Below, in pieces: positions 7,877 to 17,762 of a stretch of DNA of 64,000 bases. The position numbers and the translations under genes were made by a program. Position 1 is the stretch's first letter, and the number at the start of each line of letters is the position of its first letter. Origin of the DNA: Serratia proteamaculans. Lineage in GTDB: Bacteria; Pseudomonadota; Gammaproteobacteria; Enterobacterales; Enterobacteriaceae. A model generated the notes under the pieces. The model ran no database searches. It was given only the letters and a program-made list of their open reading frames with translations, and had not been told where the DNA came from. The stretch is taken from NCBI RefSeq assembly GCF_008830365.1, contig NZ_WBKI01000006.1, forward strand, positions 62,001 to 126,000, written 5' to 3'.

Positions 7877-10426
7877 ATGAGCAGAGTCAAACTTGCTGTC
7901 ATCGGTAATGGCATGGTCGGCCACCGGTTTATCGAAGATCTGCTGGAAAAAGCAGACAAAGACCAGTTCGACATCACCGTATTTTGCGAAGAACCGCGCA
8001 TCGCCTACGATCGCGTACACCTTTCTTCTTATTTCTCCCACCACACCGCTGAAGAACTTTCGCTGGTACGCGAAGGTTTTTACGAGAAGCAAGGCGTGAA
8101 GGTTTTGGTTGGCGAACGCGCCATCACCATCAACCGCAGTGAGAAAGTCATTCACTCCAACACCGGCCGTACCATCTATTACGACAAACTGATCATGGCC
8201 ACCGGCTCTTATCCGTGGATCCCGCCGATTAAAGGCTCCGAAAGCCAGGACTGTTTCGTCTACCGCACCATTGAAGATCTGAATGCCATCGAAGCCTGCG
8301 CACGCCGCAGCAAACGCGGTGCGGTAGTCGGCGGTGGCCTGTTGGGTCTGGAAGCTGCCGGGGCGCTGAAAAGCCTCGGCGTTGAAACTCACGTGATCGA
8401 ATTCGCGCCGGTACTGATGGCCGAACAGCTCGACCCAATGGGCGGCGATCAACTGCGTCGCAAGATCGAACGCATGGGCGTCAAAGTCCATACAGGTAAA
8501 AATACCCAGGAAATCGTCAACGGTGGGGAGCAGGCGCGTAAAACCATGCAGTTCGCCGACGGGACCGCGCTGGAAGTGGACTTTATCGTCTTCTCCACCG
8601 GCATCCGTGCCCAGGACAAGCTGGCTCACCAGTGCGGTCTGGCCACCGCCCGCCGCGGCGGTATCGTGATTAACGACAGCTGCCAGACCTCCGATCCTGA
8701 CGTTTATGCCATTGGTGAATGTGCCTCATGGCGTGAACGCACCTTCGGCCTGGTAGCGCCGGGCTATAAAATGGCGCAGGTCACCGCCGATCATCTGCTG
8801 GGCCGTGAAAACACCTTCATGGGAGCCGACATGAGCGCCAAGCTGAAATTGCTGGGCGTCGACGTCGGCGGTATCGGTGATGCCCACGGCCGCACCGAAG
8901 GCGCACGCAGCTACGTTTATCTGGACGAGAGCAAAGAAGTTTATAAACGCATCGTGGTCAGCGCCGACAACAAAACCCTGCTGGGTGCGGTGCTGGTCGG
9001 TGATACCAGCGACTACGGCAACCTGCTGCAGCTGGCACTGAATGCCATCGAACTGCCGGAAAACCCGGACGGCCTGATCCTGCCGGCACATGCGGGCAGC
9101 AAACCAGCCATCGGCGTCGACTCTCTGCCGGAAACCGCACAAATCTGTTCCTGCTTCGACGTCAGCAAAGGCGACATCATCAAAGCGGTCAGCATGGGTT
9201 GTCATACCGTCGCGGCGATCAAGTCCGAAACCAAAGCCGGCACCGGCTGTGGCGGCTGTATTCCGCTGATCACTCAGGTGTTGAACGCCGAGCTGAGCAA
9301 ACAGGGTATCGAGGTCAACCACCACCTGTGCGAACACTTCGCTTATTCACGCCAGGAGCTGTACCACCTGATCCGCGTTGAAGGCATCAAATCCTTCGAC
9401 GAACTGTTGACCAAATACGGCAAAGGCTACGGTTGTGAAGTTTGTAAACCTACCGTCGGTTCACTGTTGGCCTCCTGCTGGAATGAATACATTCTCAAAC
9501 CGCAGCACACGCCGCTGCAGGACACCAACGACAACTTCCTCGGCAATATCCAGAAAGACGGTACCTACTCGGTGATCCCACGCTCTCCTGGCGGCGAAAT
9601 CACGCCGGAAGGGTTGATGGTAGTCGGCCAAATCGCCAAGGAATACAACCTGTACACCAAGCTGACCGGCTCCCAGCGCATCGGCATGTTCGGCGCGCAG
9701 AAAGACGACCTGCCGGCCATCTGGAGCAAGCTGATTGCCGCCGGCTTTGAAACCGGTCACGCCTACGCCAAGGCGCTGCGCATGTCCAAAACCTGCGTCG
9801 GCAGCACCTGGTGCCGCTTTGGCGTAGGCGACAGCGTCGGTTTTGGCGTCAAGCTGGAACATCGCTACAAAGGGATCCGCACCCCGCACAAAATGAAGTT
9901 TGGCGTTTCCGGCTGCACCCGTGAATGTTCCGAAGCCCAGGGCAAAGACGTCGGCATTATCGCCACCGAAAACGGCTGGAACCTGTACGTTTGCGGTAAC
10001 GGCGGGATGAAACCACGCCATGCCGACCTGCTGGCAGCGGATCTCGACCGCGAGACGCTGGAGCACTATCTCGATCGCTTTATGATGTTCTATATCCGCA
10101 CCGCCGATAAGCTGCAGCGCACTTCCGTATGGCTGGAAAGCCTGGAAGGCGGCATCGATTATCTGCGTAAGGTGATCATTGACGACAAACTGGGGATTAA
10201 CGACCAGTTGGAAGCCGAGATCGCCCGCCTGCGCGACGCGGTGGTCTGCGAATGGAAAGAAACCCTTGAGCACCCTAAATCCCAGGTGCGCTTCGCCCAC
10301 TTTATCAACAGCAGCCAGCGCGATCCTAACGTCCAGGTGGTCGCCGAACGCGAACAGCATCGGCCGGCGCGCCCGGATGAGCGTATTCCTGTCACCCTGC
10401 TGGAAGCTGAGGAGAACAACGTATGA
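7877..10426 (+). CDS. nirB: NADH-dependent nitrite reductase, large subunit
   Basis: 849 residues. Cytoplasmic enzyme reducing nitrite to ammonium with NADH. Domains in order: FAD/NAD pyridine-nucleotide oxidoreductase (VKLAVIGNGMVGHRF at the start; ATGSYPWIPPI; AVVGGGLLGLEAAGAL); a BFD-like [2Fe-2S] domain (ICSCFDVSKGDI, then GCGGCIP); and the sulphite/nitrite reductase half-domains with the siroheme/4Fe-4S cysteines (GCTRECSEAQ and CGNGG) near residues 675-715. The open frame extends upstream to 7793, but that would start inside the promoter. The ATG at 7877 is preceded by GAGG and matches the start and length of the E. coli protein (847). It overlaps nirD by 4 bases. It is controlled by the FNR and NarL/NarP sites above. 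Confidence 0.96.
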   Translation: MSRVKLAVIGNGMVGHRFIEDLLEKADKDQFDITVFCEEPRIAYDRVHLSSYFSHHTAEELSLVREGFYEKQGVKVLVGERAITINRSEKVIHSNTGRTIYYDKLIMATGSYPWIPPIKGSESQDCFVYRTIEDLNAIEACARRSKRGAVVGGGLLGLEAAGALKSLGVETHVIEFAPVLMAEQLDPMGGDQLRRKIERMGVKVHTGKNTQEIVNGGEQARKTMQFADGTALEVDFIVFSTGIRAQDKLAHQCGLATARRGGIVINDSCQTSDPDVYAIGECASWRERTFGLVAPGYKMAQVTADHLLGRENTFMGADMSAKLKLLGVDVGGIGDAHGRTEGARSYVYLDESKEVYKRIVVSADNKTLLGAVLVGDTSDYGNLLQLALNAIELPENPDGLILPAHAGSKPAIGVDSLPETAQICSCFDVSKGDIIKAVSMGCHTVAAIKSETKAGTGCGGCIPLITQVLNAELSKQGIEVNHHLCEHFAYSRQELYHLIRVEGIKSFDELLTKYGKGYGCEVCKPTVGSLLASCWNEYILKPQHTPLQDTNDNFLGNIQKDGTYSVIPRSPGGEITPEGLMVVGQIAKEYNLYTKLTGSQRIGMFGAQKDDLPAIWSKLIAAGFETGHAYAKALRMSKTCVGSTWCRFGVGDSVGFGVKLEHRYKGIRTPHKMKFGVSGCTRECSEAQGKDVGIIATENGWNLYVCGNGGMKPRHADLLAADLDRETLEHYLDRFMMFYIRTADKLQRTSVWLESLEGGIDYLRKVIIDDKLGINDQLEAEIARLRDAVVCEWKETLEHPKSQVRFAHFINSSQRDPNVQVVAEREQHRPARPDERIPVTLLEAEENNV

Positions 10427-10749
10427 GCCAGTGGACAACCCTTTGCCCCATCACCGATATTCTGCCCGGCACCGGCGTGTGTGCCCTGATCGGCGAGCAA
10501 CAGGTGGCAATATTCCGCCCTTATGCCGACGAACAGGTGTTTGCCATCAGCAATATTGATCCCTTCGCCCAGGCCAGCGTGTTATCACGCGGCCTGATCG
10601 CCGAACATCAGGGTGAACTGTGGGTCGCCAGCCCGCTAAAAAAACAACATTTCCGCCTGCACGACGGTTACTGTCTGGAAGATGACAGCCGTTCCGTTGC
10701 GCATTTTACCAGCCGGGTTCTGGACGGCATGGTGCAGGTCGCGGCCTGA
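10423..10749 (+). CDS. nirD: NADH-dependent nitrite reductase, small subunit
   Basis: 108 residues with a Rieske-like fold lacking the usual Cys/His cluster ligands, as in E. coli NirD. Recognisable stretches are MSQWTTLCPITDILPGTGVC, IFRPYADEQVFAISNIDPFA and SRGLIAEHQGELWVASPLKK. It forms the NirBD complex with the large subunit. Its ATG overlaps the nirB stop (ATGA), so the two are translationally coupled. Confidence 0.95.
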   Translation: MSQWTTLCPITDILPGTGVCALIGEQQVAIFRPYADEQVFAISNIDPFAQASVLSRGLIAEHQGELWVASPLKKQHFRLHDGYCLEDDSRSVAHFTSRVLDGMVQVAA

Positions 10750-10779
10750 TATTTTCACTTTAACCTCAGGGGAAGCAGC

Positions 10780-11580
10780 ATGTTCACCGATACCATCAAC
10801 AAATGTGCCACCAACGCGGCGCGCATCGTCAGGCTGGCGAAGCACAGCCCGCTGGGCTTTTGGATCAGCTCGGCGATGGCCGGGGCCTACGTCGGCCTCG
10901 GCATCATTTTGATCTTCACCCTCGGCAATCTGGTCGATCCGTCCCTCCGTCCGCTGGTGATGGGGGCCACCTTCGGCATCGCGCTGACGTTGGTGATCAT
11001 TGCCGGTTCGGAGCTGTTCACCGGCCATACCATGTTCCTGACGCTGGGCGTCAAAGCCGGTACCATCACGCAGGGCCAGATGTGGACCGTCTTGCCGCAA
11101 ACCTGGCTGGGCAACCTGTTGGGCTCGGTGCTGGTCGCACTGATGTACTATTACGGTGGCGGTAGCCTGCTGTCGGTGGACACCAGCCTGGTGCATACCG
11201 CCGCGCTGGCAAAAACCACCGCCCCGGCAGAAGTGCTGTTCTTCAAGGGTGTGCTGTGTAACTGGCTGGTCTGCCTGGCGATTTGGATGGCCATCCGCGT
11301 TGAGGGTGCCGCCAAATTCATCGCCATCTGGTGGTGCCTGCTGGCCTTTATCGCGTCCGGCTATGAACACTCGGTCGCCAATATGACGCTGTTCGCTCTG
11401 TCCTGGTTCGGTCATCACAGCGAGGCCTATACCCTGAGCGGGATCGGCCATAATCTGCTGTGGGTAACGTTGGGGAATATCCTGTCCGGTGCCGTGCTGA
11501 TGGGCCTGGGTTACTGGTACGCCACACCACGTGCCGAACGGCCACAGGCTGAGAAAGCTGCTGCGCGTCAGACTGCATAA
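10780..11580 (+). CDS. nirC: Nitrite transporter of the formate/nitrite (FNT) family
   Basis: 266 residues with six predicted membrane helices. FNT-family landmarks are GFWISSAMAGAYVGLGI, the region FTGHTMFLTLGV, GNLLGSVLVALMYYYGGG, and KGVLCNWLVCLAIWMA with the pore-lining asparagine. It moves nitrite across the inner membrane to feed NirBD. A ribosome site (AGGGGAAG) precedes the ATG. It lies 30 bases after nirD and 49 before cysG, in the same operon. Confidence 0.95.
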   Translation: MFTDTINKCATNAARIVRLAKHSPLGFWISSAMAGAYVGLGIILIFTLGNLVDPSLRPLVMGATFGIALTLVIIAGSELFTGHTMFLTLGVKAGTITQGQMWTVLPQTWLGNLLGSVLVALMYYYGGGSLLSVDTSLVHTAALAKTTAPAEVLFFKGVLCNWLVCLAIWMAIRVEGAAKFIAIWWCLLAFIASGYEHSVANMTLFALSWFGHHSEAYTLSGIGHNLLWVTLGNILSGAVLMGLGYWYATPRAERPQAEKAAARQTA

Positions 11581-11629
11581 TATTCAGGGGCGCCTTGCGC
11601 CCCACTGCTGATTGCCCCGAGGAGTGCCG

Positions 11630-13033
11630 ATGGATTACCTGCCGATTTTCTGCCAACTGCAACACAAAGCCTGCCTGCTGGTCGGTGGCGGTGAGATTGC
11701 CGAGCGCAAAGCTCGCCTGCTGCTGGATGCCGGTGCGATGTTGACCGTCAATGCCTGTGCCTTCAACCCGCAGTTCCACGAGTGGGCGGCTCAGGGCCGG
11801 GTCACACTGACGGAAGGTGAATTCAGTGCAGAGTTACTGACGGAAAAGTGGCTGGTGATCGCCGCTACCGATCGCCTCGAGGTCAATGCGCTGGTGTATC
11901 AGTGCGCCAACCAACAGCGGGTGTTCTGCAACGTGGTCGATGATCCAAAGCGCGCCAGCTTTATCATGCCGTCGATTATCGATCGCTCGCCAATTATGGT
12001 CGCGGTGTCCTCCGGTGGGAAAGCCCCAGTGCTGGCACGACTGATGCGTGAAAAGCTGGAGGCCGTGCTGCCCCAACATCTTGGCAAGTTGGCACAGTTG
12101 GGCGGTTCACTGCGTCAGCGGGTGAAAAAGCACTTCAGCGACATAGGCTCACGCCGCCGTTTTTGGGAAAAGCTGTTTGCCCATGATCGGCTGGCTCAGT
12201 CGCTGGCCAATAATGACGTAGCGCTGGCGGAGCAGCAAATTGAGCAACTGTTTAGCCATCAACCGCAAGAGTGCGGCGAAGTGGTGCTGGTGGGGGCCGG
12301 GCCGGGCGATGCCGGTTTGCTGACGCTGAAAGGCCTGCAGCAGATCCAGCAGGCTGACGTGGTGGTTTACGACCGGCTGGTATCCGATGAAGTCATGACG
12401 CTGGTGCGCCGCGACGCCGAACGCATTTTTGTCGGCAAACGCGCGGGCCATCACTGCGTACCCCAGGAGGAAATCAATCAAATCCTGTTGCAACAAGCCC
12501 AGTTGGGTAAACGCGTGGTGCGCCTGAAAGGCGGCGATCCCTTTATCTTCGGCCGCGGCGGTGAAGAACTGGAAACGTTGGCCGCGGCCAATATTCCGTT
12601 CTCGGTGGTGCCGGGCATTACCGCCGCCTCCGGTTGTTCGGCCTACAGCGGCATTCCCCTCACCCATCGCGACCACGCCCAGAGCGTGCGGCTGGTGACC
12701 GGCCACGCCAAGAGTGACGGCGGACTGGACTGGTCAACGCTGGCAGCCGGGCAGCAGACGCTGGTGTTTTACATGGGTCTGACACAGGCGGCAGAGATCC
12801 AGCACCAACTGCTCGCGCACGGCATGCCAGCCGCTACGCCGGTGGCGTTGGTAGAAAACGGCACTTCTTGCCGCCAACGAGTGATCGAAGGGGAATTAAG
12901 CCAACTGGGGACGCTGGCCTTACAGGCTGCCAGCCCAAGTTTAATCATCGTCGGTAGCGTAGTCAGCCTGCGCAGCAAGCTGAACTGGTTCTCAAGCCAG
13001 GAGCCACCGGAACCACTGGCGCAAATGGCCTGA
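11630..13033 (+). CDS. cysG: Siroheme synthase
   Basis: 467 residues, a fusion enzyme that makes siroheme, the cofactor of NirB and of sulphite reductase. The N-terminal half is precorrin-2 dehydrogenase and sirohydrochlorin ferrochelatase ([40 protein letters not shown]). The C-terminal half is uroporphyrinogen-III methyltransferase ([57 protein letters not shown]). An ATG at 11630 with GAGGAG 5-10 bases before it is chosen over the longer frame from 11612, and agrees with the remembered E. coli start (MDHLPIFCQL). As the last gene of the nir operon it ties cofactor supply to nitrite reduction. Confidence 0.95.
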   Translation: MDYLPIFCQLQHKACLLVGGGEIAERKARLLLDAGAMLTVNACAFNPQFHEWAAQGRVTLTEGEFSAELLTEKWLVIAATDRLEVNALVYQCANQQRVFCNVVDDPKRASFIMPSIIDRSPIMVAVSSGGKAPVLARLMREKLEAVLPQHLGKLAQLGGSLRQRVKKHFSDIGSRRRFWEKLFAHDRLAQSLANNDVALAEQQIEQLFSHQPQECGEVVLVGAGPGDAGLLTLKGLQQIQQADVVVYDRLVSDEVMTLVRRDAERIFVGKRAGHHCVPQEEINQILLQQAQLGKRVVRLKGGDPFIFGRGGEELETLAAANIPFSVVPGITAASGCSAYSGIPLTHRDHAQSVRLVTGHAKSDGGLDWSTLAAGQQTLVFYMGLTQAAEIQHQLLAHGMPAATPVALVENGTSCRQRVIEGELSQLGTLALQAASPSLIIVGSVVSLRSKLNWFSSQEPPEPLAQMA

Positions 13034-13043
13034 TACAGACGTA

Positions 13044-13070
13044 AAAAAAGCGGCCGGTGGCCGCTTTTTT
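13044..13070. terminator. Bidirectional terminator between cysG and trpS
   Basis: A perfect 12-bp stem AAAAAAGCGGCC / GGCCGCTTTTTT with a 3-base loop. It serves both convergent transcripts, the nir-cysG operon and the dam superoperon. Confidence 0.92.
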
Positions 13071-13082
13071 ATGAGTCAAACG

Positions 13083-14087
13083 TTACTGCGGTGAGACAAA
13101 GCCAACCGCCTGGTAAACCTTCGCCAGCGTTTCCTGAGCGCGCGCACGGGCCTTGGCAGCGCCATCACGCATCACCTGCTGCAGCAGGGCTTCGTCATTA
13201 CGGAAACGATGATAGCGCTCCTGCAGTTCACCCAGCATGCCGGATACCGCGTCAGCGACGGCACCTTTCAGGTGGCCGTACATCTGCCCTTCAAACTCGG
13301 CTTCCAACTGAGCAATGCTCTTGCCGGTCACGCCGGAGAGAATATCCAACAGGTTGGATACCCCCGCCTTGTTCACCACGTCATAACGCACCACTGGCGG
13401 CTCTTCCGAGTCGGTCATCGCGCGTTTGATCTTTTTAGCCACCGCTTTCGGATCTTCCAGCAGGCCGATCACGTTATTGCGGTTATCGTCCGACTTGGAC
13501 ATCTTCTTGGTCGGCTCTTGCAGCGACATCACGCGGGCGCCGGACTTGGGAATAAACGGCTCAGGCACTTTAAACACGTCACCGTACAGCGCGTTGAAAC
13601 GCTGACCGATGTCACGGCTCAACTCCAGATGCTGTTTCTGGTCTTCGCCGACCGGCACCTGGTTGGTCTGGTACAGCAGGATATCCGCCGCCATCAATAC
13701 CGGGTAGCTGAACAGACCGGCGTTAATGTTTTCCGCGTAACGGGTGGACTTGTCCTTGAACTGGGTCATGCGGCTCAGTTCGCCGAAATAGGTGTAGCAG
13801 TTCAACACCCAGCTCAGCTGCGTGTGTTCCGGTACGTGCGACTGCACGAAGATGGTGCTTTTTTGCGGATCGATACCACAGGCCAGATACAGCGCCAGCG
13901 TATCGAGCGTGGCTTTACGCAATTTTTCTGCATCCTGACGTACGGTGATCGCATGCAGGTCAACGATGCAGTAGATGCAGTCGTAATCATCCTGCATTTT
14001 TTCCCACTGACGCAGTGCACCCATGTAGTTGCCAATGGTCAGTTCACCGGACGGTTGCGCGCCGCTAAATACGATGGGCTTACTCAT
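13083..14087 (-). CDS. trpS: Tryptophanyl-tRNA synthetase
   Basis: 334 residues, class I aminoacyl-tRNA synthetase charging tRNA-Trp. The HIGH-type motif appears as [17 protein letters not shown] at residues 12-28, and the KMSKS loop as [20 protein letters not shown] near residue 195. Length and sequence match E. coli TrpS (334). It is the last gene of the aroK-aroB-damX-dam-rpe-gph-trpS cluster on the minus strand, 2 bases after gph, and ends at the bidirectional terminator. Confidence 0.97.
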   Translation of the reverse strand: MSKPIVFSGAQPSGELTIGNYMGALRQWEKMQDDYDCIYCIVDLHAITVRQDAEKLRKATLDTLALYLACGIDPQKSTIFVQSHVPEHTQLSWVLNCYTYFGELSRMTQFKDKSTRYAENINAGLFSYPVLMAADILLYQTNQVPVGEDQKQHLELSRDIGQRFNALYGDVFKVPEPFIPKSGARVMSLQEPTKKMSKSDDNRNNVIGLLEDPKAVAKKIKRAMTDSEEPPVVRYDVVNKAGVSNLLDILSGVTGKSIAQLEAEFEGQMYGHLKGAVADAVSGMLGELQERYHRFRNDEALLQQVMRDGAAKARARAQETLAKVYQAVGFVSPQ

Positions 14088-14089
14088 GT

Positions 14090-14788
14090 TTAAATTTCCT
14101 GATTCTCTAAAGATGACAGCCCAAGAGCGGGCAACAAATCGGCAAAGCGCTCCAACACGCGGTCGGGATGGCTCAGGGCAATGGCCTCGCCGTAGTTATA
14201 ACCGTAAGTCAGCGCGGCGCTTGGGCAACCTGCCCCCTGTGCCGCCTGAATATCATTGCGGGAGTCGCCGACAAACAGCAACTCGTTGGCGCGCAGGCCA
14301 AGCTTGCCGAGGACCAGATACAGGGGCGCCGGGTGCGGTTTCTTTTCCACCACGTCGTCACCGCCGATAATCAGCGAGAAGTAATCAATAATGCCCAATG
14401 CGGCCAGCAACGGCGCAACAAACGGCGTTGGCTTGTTGGTCACCAGCGCCATCGGGTAATTTTGCGCAGCCAGTTGAGCCAGGGTTTCTTTCACCTGTGG
14501 GAACAGGCGACTGCCGCTGTCGACGGTTTGCGCATAGAAATGATCGAAGCGCTCGCGAAGCTGTTGGCAATGTTCCGGCGTGGCTTCCACTTCGGCCCAG
14601 CGCAGCGCACGCTGCACCAGCACGTCGGCACCATTACCAATCCAGGTGCCCACCCGGGCCTCACCGGCCTGCGGCAGGTCCATTTCTGCCAGCGCCAGAT
14701 CGATCGCGGCGGCCAGCCCCGGCGCGCTGTCGACCAGCGTGCCATCGAGATCAAAGGCCAGAGCACGGATCGCGCTGAAATCAGCCAT
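14090..14788 (-). CDS. gph: Phosphoglycolate phosphatase
   Basis: 232 residues, HAD superfamily. The nucleophile motif is [18 protein letters not shown] near residue 10; the second motif is [11 protein letters not shown]; the acidic motif is [17 protein letters not shown]. It removes phosphoglycolate, produced for example during repair of oxidised DNA ends. The start overlaps the end of rpe by 8 bases, and trpS follows after 2 bases. This order is conserved across Enterobacterales. Confidence 0.95.
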   Translation of the reverse strand: MADFSAIRALAFDLDGTLVDSAPGLAAAIDLALAEMDLPQAGEARVGTWIGNGADVLVQRALRWAEVEATPEHCQQLRERFDHFYAQTVDSGSRLFPQVKETLAQLAAQNYPMALVTNKPTPFVAPLLAALGIIDYFSLIIGGDDVVEKKPHPAPLYLVLGKLGLRANELLFVGDSRNDIQAAQGAGCPSAALTYGYNYGEAIALSHPDRVLERFADLLPALGLSSLENQEI

Positions 14789-15458
14789 GCGTCACCTTCG
14801 CCAACTCACTGCGCATTTCGTCAATCACCCGACGATAATCTGGCTTGCTGAAGATGGCTGAACCGGCGACAAACATGTCTGCGCCCGCGGCAGCAATCTC
14901 GGCGATATTGTCGACCTTAACGCCACCATCCACTTCCAGGCGGATATCACGACCGCTTTCGTCGATCAGTTTGCGCACCTGACGCAGCTTATCCAGAGTA
15001 CCGTGGATAAACGACTGCCCGCCAAAGCCAGGGTTAACCGACATCAGCAGGATCACGTCGACTTTATCCATCACGTAATCAAGGTAGCTGAGCGGCGTTG
15101 CCGGATTGAACACCAGGCCGGCTTTACAGCCGTGCTCTTTAATCAATTGAATGGTGCGATCGACGTGTTCGGAGGCTTCCGGATGGAAAGATATGTAACT
15201 GGCGCCCGCTGCAGCGAAGTCCGGCACAATGCGGTCGACCGGTTTCACCATCAGGTGAACGTCAATCGGTGCGGTGATGCCGTAATTACGCAGTGCCTGA
15301 CAAACCATCGGCCCGATGGTCAGATTAGGAACGTAGTGGTTATCCATTACGTCAAAGTGCACTACGTCGCCGCCTGCGGCCAGCACGTTGGCAGTATCTT
15401 CACCCAGACGGGCAAAGTCTGCTGACAAAATGGACGGGGCAATCAAAAATTTTTTCAT
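14781..15458 (-). CDS. rpe: Ribulose-phosphate 3-epimerase
   Basis: 225 residues, a TIM barrel of the pentose phosphate pathway interconverting ribulose-5-phosphate and xylulose-5-phosphate. Motifs are [15 protein letters not shown] at the N-terminus, [29 protein letters not shown], the phosphate-loop region [12 protein letters not shown] and [10 protein letters not shown]. It lies 55 bases after dam and overlaps gph. Confidence 0.96.
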   Translation of the reverse strand: MKKFLIAPSILSADFARLGEDTANVLAAGGDVVHFDVMDNHYVPNLTIGPMVCQALRNYGITAPIDVHLMVKPVDRIVPDFAAAGASYISFHPEASEHVDRTIQLIKEHGCKAGLVFNPATPLSYLDYVMDKVDVILLMSVNPGFGGQSFIHGTLDKLRQVRKLIDESGRDIRLEVDGGVKVDNIAEIAAAGADMFVAGSAIFSKPDYRRVIDEMRSELAKVTHG

Positions 15459-15513
15459 CCGCTATCTCCAAACGTAGGGTTCGAATTGTTATACGCCGGG
15501 GCGTAACCCCGGT

Positions 15514-16326
15514 TTAACGATACAGCGCCAAAAGCTCATTCACTTTGCTGCGACCAAGAATATTACGGCTGATGGTGCGGCGCGCCTTCACTACGTACAG
15601 CGACGCGTGCTGGTACCAGTCGCGCGTCAGCTCGGTATCATGGTTGGAAATCAATACCGGCACCTGGTTTTCTACCGAAAGCTGATGCGCCATCAGCGCC
15701 AGGCTCTGCTGGTCGGCCATGCTAAAGCTGTTGGTGTGGTAGGCGGTAAAATTCGCCGTCGCCGATAGAGGCGCATACGGCGGATCGCAATACACCACGG
15801 TACCGCGCTCAGCTTTTGCCATGGTATCGCGGTAATGCTCACAGACAAAAGTGGCGTTGCGGGATTTTTCAGCGAACCAGTACAGCTCGTCCTCCGGGAA
15901 GTACGGTTTCTTGTAACGTCCAAACGGGACGTTGAACTCTCCACGCAGGTTATATCGGCACAGGCCGTTATAACAGTGGCGGTTCAGATAAAGAAACAGC
16001 AGCGCGCGACGATAGGCATCGGCACTAGTATTAAACTCTTCGCGCAGCAGGTAAAACTGTTCTGACTTATTGAATTCATCGGTGAAAAGCAGGCGGGCAT
16101 CACGCACGAAGTCATCCGTACGCAGTTTAACGATGTTATACAGGTTAATAAGATCGCTGTTGATGTCGGCGAGAATATAGGCGTCGTATTCCGTGTTCAG
16201 GAAGACTGAACCCGCACCCACGAAGGGCTCGATTAAGCAGTCGCCTGCTGGTAGGTGACGACGGATCTCGTCCACCAGCGGGTATTTTCCACCAGCCCAT
16301 TTTAAAAAAGCGCGGTTTTTCTTCAT
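15514..16326 (-). CDS. dam: DNA adenine methyltransferase (GATC)
   Basis: 270 residues, class alpha (D12-type) N6-adenine methyltransferase acting on GATC, with roles in mismatch repair, replication timing and gene control. The AdoMet-binding motif is FLKWAGGKYPLVDEI at residues 7-21 and IEPFVGAGSVFLN at 32-44; the catalytic DPPY is at residues 181-184. Length is close to E. coli Dam (278). It is the orphan housekeeping enzyme: no restriction gene is near. It is separated from damX by 255 bp holding a repeat element. Confidence 0.96.
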   Translation of the reverse strand: MKKNRAFLKWAGGKYPLVDEIRRHLPAGDCLIEPFVGAGSVFLNTEYDAYILADINSDLINLYNIVKLRTDDFVRDARLLFTDEFNKSEQFYLLREEFNTSADAYRRALLFLYLNRHCYNGLCRYNLRGEFNVPFGRYKKPYFPEDELYWFAEKSRNATFVCEHYRDTMAKAERGTVVYCDPPYAPLSATANFTAYHTNSFSMADQQSLALMAHQLSVENQVPVLISNHDTELTRDWYQHASLYVVKARRTISRNILGRSKVNELLALYR

Positions 16327-16414
16327 GCCGTCAATTAGCTACTTATTATACAATTCAGAGCGGCGGATTGTACTCTGTTTCAGACAGCACATCAGCGCAC
16401 AAATTTAAGTGATT

Positions 16415-16584
16415 GATACCCTTCATCCTTCAAGCCGCAACACCCCTGGCCGCGCACAGTTATTCGGCCTGTCCGCAGGCCACTCCAGTCATCGGTCACG
16501 GGCGGCTCTGTTCGCCCTGAGTAACAGGGGCGCAGCACGTGCGCCCCTACAATGCCTGAATGCAGCTTGAAATATATCGGGTTA
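16415..16584. repeat. Short inverted-repeat element (MITE/ERIC-like) between damX and dam
   Basis: Left end GATACCCTTCATCCTTCAAGC (to about 16436) and right end GCAGCTTGAAATATATCGGGT (about 16563-16583) are imperfect inverted repeats of one another; the inside is GC-rich with further short hairpins. Size is about 170 bp. Ends of this type resemble repeats I associate with Serratia and Yersinia genomes, but no family name can be verified here. Its right end runs into the damX stop codon. Confidence 0.55.
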
Positions 16585-17604
16585 CTTTTTCAGATCCTGC
16601 TGTACCTGGCGTACAGGTCGAACCCATGGTTTTTTCGCCTGAACATCCGCCGGCAGCGTCGCAATTGCGCGCTTGGCTTCTGCTGAGGAAGCATAGTTGC
16701 CACTCACCAGCACGTACCAAGGTTTACCGTCACGTTTAGTCGAATACACCAGATAATGCTGTAATTTCTGCTGCTTGGCGTAGGCGTTCAGCGTATCGGA
16801 ACGCGAAGCACTGCTCAGTTGCAGAGTGTAATGGCTTGCCGGTGCAGACTGCAGCGAACCGCCGCTGCCGCTAACGGCTTCAGCCTTGGTACTTGCTGCT
16901 CCCGCTTTAGCGGAAGAGGCAGGTGCCGGGGTATACACCGTGGTTGGCGATTTATGCTGTGTGCCCGTGGCCGCCGGTTTGCTGGCGGTTTTTGCCGGTG
17001 TTTTATGTTGCTGTGGCGCAGTGCCCTGAACCGGACGTACGGCTTCTTTCGCCGCTGCGCCATTCATCAGGGTAGCCGGTGCCGTTGGCAGCGTTGAAGC
17101 TGGACCACTCATGCCCTGCGTTGCCGCATCAACCTGACCCTGTTGCGCCGACAGTGCATCCGACATATTGCCCGGCAGATCGACACGCTGCTGTGCGCCG
17201 CCCTGTGCTGGCTGCGATTGCGCTTCCGTCGGGGTGCTGGAGATCGGTGGAACGCTGACGGTTTGCGGCTGCGAGCTGCTGCTCACACCGTTATTGTCAT
17301 TGGTATCCGTGGTTCCGCCCGGAACACCGGTATTACCGGCAGTCAGCGACGAAGAGCCGGACAGATTAATGTCCTTGGCTGCGCCATTCTGCGCGCTTTC
17401 CTGTGCTGCTTCATGCTTGGTTGGCGCCTTCAACGCCGAGCCAATGCCGATAATCAACAGCAACAACACCAGAATACCGATACCAATCATTAAATGCTGA
17501 CGCGAAACGGCAAAACGCGGTCCCGGAGCCGGTTTACGCGAACGTGCAGGACGACGATCGCTGCTATCAGGTCTGAGATCGTCTTCCGGTTTAAACTCAT
17601 CCAT
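16582..17604 (-). CDS. damX: Cell-division SPOR-domain protein DamX
   Basis: 340 residues, inner-membrane bitopic protein that gathers at the division septum. Order: a short charged cytoplasmic tail beginning MDEFKPEDDLRPDSSDRR, one membrane helix at about residues 38-58 (GIGILVLLLLIIGIGSAL), a long Pro/Ala/Ser/Gln-rich periplasmic linker, and a C-terminal SPOR domain (SHYTLQLSSASRSDTLNAYA ... WYVLVSGNYASSAEAKRAIA ... VQAKKPWVRP) that binds denuded peptidoglycan. The ATG at 17604, preceded by GGAGGG, is chosen over 17628 because it matches the E. coli N-terminus. The protein is much shorter than E. coli DamX as I recall it (428): most of the acidic cytoplasmic region is missing. The stop codon lies in the end of a repeat element. 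Confidence 0.92.
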   Translation of the reverse strand: MDEFKPEDDLRPDSSDRRPARSRKPAPGPRFAVSRQHLMIGIGILVLLLLIIGIGSALKAPTKHEAAQESAQNGAAKDINLSGSSSLTAGNTGVPGGTTDTNDNNGVSSSSQPQTVSVPPISSTPTEAQSQPAQGGAQQRVDLPGNMSDALSAQQGQVDAATQGMSGPASTLPTAPATLMNGAAAKEAVRPVQGTAPQQHKTPAKTASKPAATGTQHKSPTTVYTPAPASSAKAGAASTKAEAVSGSGGSLQSAPASHYTLQLSSASRSDTLNAYAKQQKLQHYLVYSTKRDGKPWYVLVSGNYASSAEAKRAIATLPADVQAKKPWVRPVRQVQQDLKK

Positions 17605-17762
17605 CTGAAACCCTCCAACTAGAGGCAAAAGCCCACCACTGTAGACCTACCGTGGCACGAGCAGATTAACCCGATGATGGCAAAGCGACGCCAGTCAGGC
17701 TTTGCACATTATTAATATAGATGTAAACGGCGGCTAAGCCACTGTTACTTCGTCCGATTTAC

